A stretch of DNA of 64,000 nt, taken from Beijerinckiaceae bacterium (lineage in GTDB: Bacteria > Pseudomonadota > Alphaproteobacteria > Rhizobiales > Beijerinckiaceae). Both the position numbers and the translations under genes were made by a program. Positions 60,660-64,000 of this stretch are shown piece after piece. The notes beneath the pieces are model-generated. The model did not search any database. It saw nothing but the letters and a program-made list of their open reading frames with translations, and was not told the origin of the DNA. Position 1 is the first letter of the stretch. Each line of letters starts with the position of its first letter. Location of the stretch: the NCBI GenBank assembly GCA_004564215.1, contig CP024846.1, forward strand, positions 2,741,501-2,805,500, written 5' to 3'.

Positions 60660-61763
60660 CGGCTCACGAACTTTCGCGACGGGCTCGGGGAAGGTTTTGG
60701 CGAGCGCGGTGCGATTGGCCTCGATCACGCCGCGCTCGGTGATCAGTCCTGTGACGAGACGGGCCGGGGTCACGTCGAAGGCGTAATTCAAGGCCTCGCT
60801 TCCGGACGGGGTGAGGCAAACGGTTTCGATGCGACCGTCGGCGCTGCGCCCGGTCATGTGGGTGATCTCTCGCGCCGATCGCGTTTCTATCGGGATTTCC
60901 GCGACGCCATCCTCGATCGCAAAATCGATGGACGGCGAAGGCGCGGCGACGAAAAAGGGCACGCCATTGTCCATGGCGGCCAGCGCTTTCAGATAGGTGC
61001 CGATCTTGTTGCAAACATCGCCTGAGGCGCTGGTACGATCGGTGCCAACCATCACCATGTCGACCATCCCATGCTGCATCAAATGGCCGCCGGCATTATC
61101 CACGATGATCGTATGCGGCACTCCATGTTGGCCGAGTTCCCAGGCCGTCAGCGATGCGCCCTGATTGCGCGGCCGCGTTTCGTCCACCCAGACATGCAGG
61201 TCGATCCCTTCATTATGCGCCTTATAGATCGGCGCGGTCGCGGTGCCCCAGTCGACGGTGGCGAGCCAGCCTGCATTGCAATGAGTTAGAATATGAATCC
61301 TGTCGCCCTTGGCGCGCGCCATCTCCCGGATAAGCTGCAGCCCATGCTCGCCGATCGCCTCGCAAAGGTCCACGTCTTGTTCGGCAACGGCGGCGGCGTG
61401 GGCGAAGCCCGCCGTGCCACGTTTAGATGCAGGCAAAGCCAAAAGATATTGGCGCATCGCCGCAAGCGCCCATTGCAGATTGACCGCGGTTGGCCGCGTT
61501 GCGGCAAGGAGGGCGCACGCTGTCTCGAGATTCGCATCCGAGGGATCGGCATTCATGGCAAGCGCCAAACCGTAAGCGGCGGTCACCCCAATCAGCGGCG
61601 CGCCCCGCACTTGCATGATCTTGATGGCGCGGGCAGCCTCATCCACCGTGCGGATCGAAAGGATTTCGAATTCATGCGGCAGCCGTGTTTGGTCGATGAT
61701 TTCGAAACTGGCGCCGGTGCTGCTTGGCCAAATGGTTCGATAGGCTTTGCCTGCGACGCGCAT
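60654..61763 (-). CDS. mtnA: S-methyl-5-thioribose-1-phosphate isomerase
   Basis: The 369-residue enzyme of the methionine salvage pathway converts 5-methylthioribose-1-phosphate to the ribulose form. Family motifs are [38 protein letters not shown] with the catalytic Cys, [18 protein letters not shown], and [20 protein letters not shown] with the catalytic Asp. No other mtn gene is adjacent. The start is ATG at 61763 (complement). Confidence 0.95.
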   Translation of the reverse strand: MRVAGKAYRTIWPSSTGASFEIIDQTRLPHEFEILSIRTVDEAARAIKIMQVRGAPLIGVTAAYGLALAMNADPSDANLETACALLAATRPTAVNLQWALAAMRQYLLALPASKRGTAGFAHAAAVAEQDVDLCEAIGEHGLQLIREMARAKGDRIHILTHCNAGWLATVDWGTATAPIYKAHNEGIDLHVWVDETRPRNQGASLTAWELGQHGVPHTIIVDNAGGHLMQHGMVDMVMVGTDRTSASGDVCNKIGTYLKALAAMDNGVPFFVAAPSPSIDFAIEDGVAEIPIETRSAREITHMTGRSADGRIETVCLTPSGSEALNYAFDVTPARLVTGLITERGVIEANRTALAKTFPEPVAKVREPS

Positions 61764-61829
61764 GGACCTGCTTCCTCATTCGTCTCTGACTTTAAGCCGA
61801 TGGCGTCCAGTTCACGCCGGTGCGCCCCT

Positions 61830-62096
61830 TCAGTTACAATTGGCGCAGATGCCTTGGTCCAGCTTATCGTCTTCTTGCTCGATCCGCCGGTCGAGGTCTG
61901 TGGTCGGGCCGCCTTGCGACTCGCCGGGGTGAGCGACCGTCTCGCCGGTGGGGGTCAAATATTTTTTGTTCAGCAATTCCCTAGCCTTGGGTGGTGTACC
62001 GGGGGCGCCTCTGTCTGAGCTACCCGACTGCGCTTGAACGGCGAAGGTTCCAGCGGCGGTCGCGAGCAGCGAGCTCAAGAGCAATGCCTTAATCAT
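61830..62096 (-). CDS. Small exported protein, unknown
   Basis: The 88-residue protein has a signal peptide (MIKALLLSSLLATAAGTFAV, cleaved about QAQ). Its hydrophilic mature part is Gly- and Pro-rich and ends in DQGICANCN, a CxxC pair at the very C-terminus. The ATG at 62096 (complement) has a GGGGGACAGG site. No family is recognised; metal or redox function by the cysteines is only possible. Confidence 0.65.
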   Translation of the reverse strand: MIKALLLSSLLATAAGTFAVQAQSGSSDRGAPGTPPKARELLNKKYLTPTGETVAHPGESQGGPTTDLDRRIEQEDDKLDQGICANCN

Positions 62097-62245
62097 AGCC
62101 TGTCCCCCAAGGGTCAAAATAATGTTTTGACGGTATCGAAGTCGTCCGACGGATTTCGTCTTAAGTGCCGGCATTCTTTAATACAACTTTAATCGAATTC
62201 GCTCAGAGCTGTTAAGGAGCTTTAACCATCTCTGGAGGCGCCCGC

Positions 62246-63199
62246 ATGGATGACACTCCGGACGACGCCCTGCCCGAACCTGGGCATTCGGGCGAGTCCC
62301 ATGGGAACGTCCCCACTCCAAGAGGAGTGGTGCCGCCGCCGCGAAGCGGGCAGGGCTGGGAAAAACGCGGGTCTTCCGTCCTTGTGCCCTTCATCGATCG
62401 AGGCGACGCGGGTCCGAGGCGACAGATGGGGTCGCGGCTCGACCAGTTCTTCGCTTACAGCTCGCATGCGGCTTTGGCCGCTTTGCTGTTCGGTCTTGCC
62501 TGGATGGCCGGGTCACATTTTTCTGGCGATCATTCGCTGTTTGACACCCAAACCGCACCGCCGGCGCAGACGCAACGCGAAACCGCCGAGCGTGCGGAAA
62601 TGCTGCGCGCGACGCAGAAGATGTCCGAGGACATTCGGATCCTCAAATCAAATGTCGAAGTCTTGCGGGCCTCACTCGCCCAGACTCATGCCGCCAACAA
62701 AGAAGCCTCGGCGCTCGATGCCCTGAAGGCTCGTATCGATGCCGTGAAGACCGGCACCAATGCTTCGATCGCCGAGCTTTCGAGCAAGGTCGAGCATATG
62801 CAACGCGAGCCAGCGGCAAAACTTGCCCAGGTCATCGAGCGGTTGGATCGGATCGAGCGGCAAACCGCGGCCCCGGTTGCCGCGGCTCCCCCAGGAAATG
62901 CTCCGATAGCGGCCAAGACCACGGTCGGAAAGCCCGCGCAAACTGCCATCGCACAGACAAAATCCGATGACGGGGCCAGTGAGCCAAAAGGCCCGCAATT
63001 GATCACCGATTGGGTTGTGCGCGATGTCTATGATGGGATTGCCCTCGTGGAGAATTCCCGGGGCGCAATCGAGGTCATGCCGGGCGAAACCATTCCCGGC
63101 GCGGGCACGGTGAAATCGATTCAAAGACGGGGCGGCGGATGGATTGTCATTACGAGCCGCGGTCTCGTCGATACCGCTCGCGACAGTTTTCAGCCCTGA
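62246..63199 (+). CDS. Membrane-anchored coiled-coil protein, unknown
   Basis: The 317-residue protein has a Pro- and Gly-rich N-terminal cytoplasmic part and one transmembrane segment (about residues 73-91, SHAALAALLFGLAWMAG). A coiled-coil follows (about residues 108-210, including KMSEDIRILKSNVEVLRASL), then an Ala- and Pro-rich linker. A compact C-terminal domain (ITDWVVRDVYDGIALVENSR, then GGGWIVITSRGLVDTARD) resembles small beta domains. The layout suggests a periplasmic spacer protein. No family is recognised. It is upstream of tRNA-His on the opposite strand. Confidence 0.75.
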   Translation: MDDTPDDALPEPGHSGESHGNVPTPRGVVPPPRSGQGWEKRGSSVLVPFIDRGDAGPRRQMGSRLDQFFAYSSHAALAALLFGLAWMAGSHFSGDHSLFDTQTAPPAQTQRETAERAEMLRATQKMSEDIRILKSNVEVLRASLAQTHAANKEASALDALKARIDAVKTGTNASIAELSSKVEHMQREPAAKLAQVIERLDRIERQTAAPVAAAPPGNAPIAAKTTVGKPAQTAIAQTKSDDGASEPKGPQLITDWVVRDVYDGIALVENSRGAIEVMPGETIPGAGTVKSIQRRGGGWIVITSRGLVDTARDSFQP

Positions 63200-63278
63200 T
63201 GCCACGGACCGGTCGGGCGGGCGTGCGACCTGGGTCGACCAAAAAGGGTGGTCTTGAGGGGGAGTGCTGACCGAAATC

Positions 63279-63355
63279 TGGTACCGCCACCCCGGCTCGA
63301 ACGGGGGACCTCTAGATCCACAATCTAGCGCTCTAACCAACTGAGCTATGGCGGC
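63279..63355 (-). tRNA. tRNA-His (anticodon GTG), CCA encoded
   Basis: The complement folds as a full cloverleaf: acceptor GCCGCCA with TGGCGGT, a D-arm with AGCTCAGTTGGTTAGAGC, an anticodon stem CTAGA/TCTAG around loop TTGTGGA, and a T-arm CCCCG-TTCGAGC-CGGGG. The anticodon GTG reads His codons. CCA is at 63279-63281. The discriminator base is A73, the first pair is G1:U72, and the genomic base before G1 is C, so no G-1 is encoded. This is the unusual alphaproteobacterial tRNA-His type, in which G-1 and C73 are missing. Confidence 0.95.
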
Positions 63356-63520
63356 GTGGTCAATGGCGCCGGACCGTAAGATGATCGCTCCGCGATTGCA
63401 AGGCCCTGGGCCACCTTGCAAGAGCGGGAACGCCAAAAAAGGCCGGGCGCCGCTACGTTGGCGGGTCGCCTGAAAGACGGATAGAATAAGTCATCAAATG
63501 TACGGACCCGGCGCGTCAGC

Positions 63521-64000
63521 ATGCCTAGTTTCGTCAAAGGATTCTTATTTTTTTGCCTTGCCTTTGCCGCCGGGAGCCTCGCGCTCGCGGCTCGCGTTCT
63601 GGATTGGAGCGCCCGCCACCTGCGAAATCTTGTCTTGAAAAAGCGAATCGCCGAACGGCCCGCCGACGTGGTCGCTTCGGTGACTTGGGACGCCCGTCGG
63701 CAGGACGTGGCAACCGGGCGCTGGACGGCGGCGCCCTCAACCGAATTTGAACGCACAAGTCTTGAAGCGGAGCTCCGCCGCCAGAAGAGCGAGGCGCGCG
63801 AGTTGAGCGCTATCCTGGATACGGCGATGGACGGGGTTGCCGTGCTCGATTCGCAAGGGCTCATCCTGAGCTTGAACCGTTCCGGCGAGGCGCTGTTCGG
63901 TTATGATCAGAACGACGTTATTGGCCGGCCCTTCACCCATTTGATCGCACCGGAAAGTCGGGCGCCCGCAAAAGACTATCTCGAAGCCGTGCAATCGAGC
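63521..64000 (+). CDS. PAS-domain protein, N-terminal part (3' truncated by window edge)
   Basis: An uninterrupted frame of 160 codons runs from ATG 63521 to the window end. It has a short hydrophobic N-terminal segment (VKGFLFFCLAFAAGSLALAA), a basic and coiled linker, and then a PAS domain: ELSAILDTAMDGVAVLDSQG, LILSLNRSGEALFGYDQNDV, IGRPFTHLIAPESR. Such proteins continue into a histidine kinase or other signalling output, which lies outside the window. The partial length prevents assigning a family member. Confidence 0.8.
   Translation, partial: MPSFVKGFLFFCLAFAAGSLALAARVLDWSARHLRNLVLKKRIAERPADVVASVTWDARRQDVATGRWTAAPSTEFERTSLEAELRRQKSEARELSAILDTAMDGVAVLDSQGLILSLNRSGEALFGYDQNDVIGRPFTHLIAPESRAPAKDYLEAVQSS

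Overview
The window reads as a chromosomal segment of a high-GC alphaproteobacterium of the order Hyphomicrobiales (Rhizobiales), most likely Beijerinckiaceae or a neighbouring methylotroph or methanotroph family. This is inferred from gene content: a GapR-type nucleoid protein, a ShxX/RamB-type regulator, a GCG_CRPN small secreted protein, a Csp1-like copper-storage protein, the hisD-UPF0262-phosphatase block, and a tRNA-His with the alphaproteobacterial A73 and G1:U72 signature. No species can be named from the sequence alone.

Region 1 (1-13.3 kb). The 3' end of sucA, a frameshifted sucB and an intact lpd form the 2-oxoglutarate dehydrogenase operon. Just downstream lies a perfect 38-bp palindrome with the exact parS core. 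About 1 kb further on, a diverged copy of the lpd tail and a second parS recur, bracketing a nucleotidyltransferase gene and its small partner. Small accessory genes follow: a membrane protein, a cytochrome c, an AT-rich pair, a GCG_CRPN peptide, a methyltransferase-like membrane protein and a decayed AraC gene. Then come a DUF3047 protein, a RamB/ShxX-type regulator divergent from isocitrate lyase, and a RelE/ParE toxin-antitoxin pair with an apparently leaderless promoter.

Region 2 (13.5-22.3 kb). galU, an old-yellow-enzyme reductase, gapR, an N-formylglutamate amidohydrolase-like gene, a large Orn/Lys/Arg decarboxylase, a GNAT acetyltransferase and an accessory FtsH. A 115-bp structured repeat abuts the GNAT gene and supplies its stop codon.

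Region 3 (22.5-36.1 kb). A complete glycogen operon: glgP, glgB, glgC, glgA, pgm and a GlgX-MalQ fusion of about 1430 residues. It covers ADP-glucose formation, chain elongation, branching, phosphorolysis, debranching and glucan transfer on one strand with tiny gaps.

Region 4 (36.1-54.5 kb). csbD, an RND adaptor and pump pair, prfC, a Tat-exported 13-cysteine Csp1-like protein, an S9 peptidase, a DUF1345 protein, a phospholipase-D-like protein, a prenyl synthase divergent from mtgA, rpmF, transaldolase, an EF-hand protein and exbB-exbD-tonB.

Region 5 (54.5-64 kb). A glycosyltransferase and an ExoY-type sugar transferase (exopolysaccharide), with the second copy of the 115-bp repeat between them. 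Then glutathione peroxidase, hisD-UPF0262-phosphatase, mtnA, two proteins of unknown function, tRNA-His and the start of a PAS-domain protein cut by the window edge.
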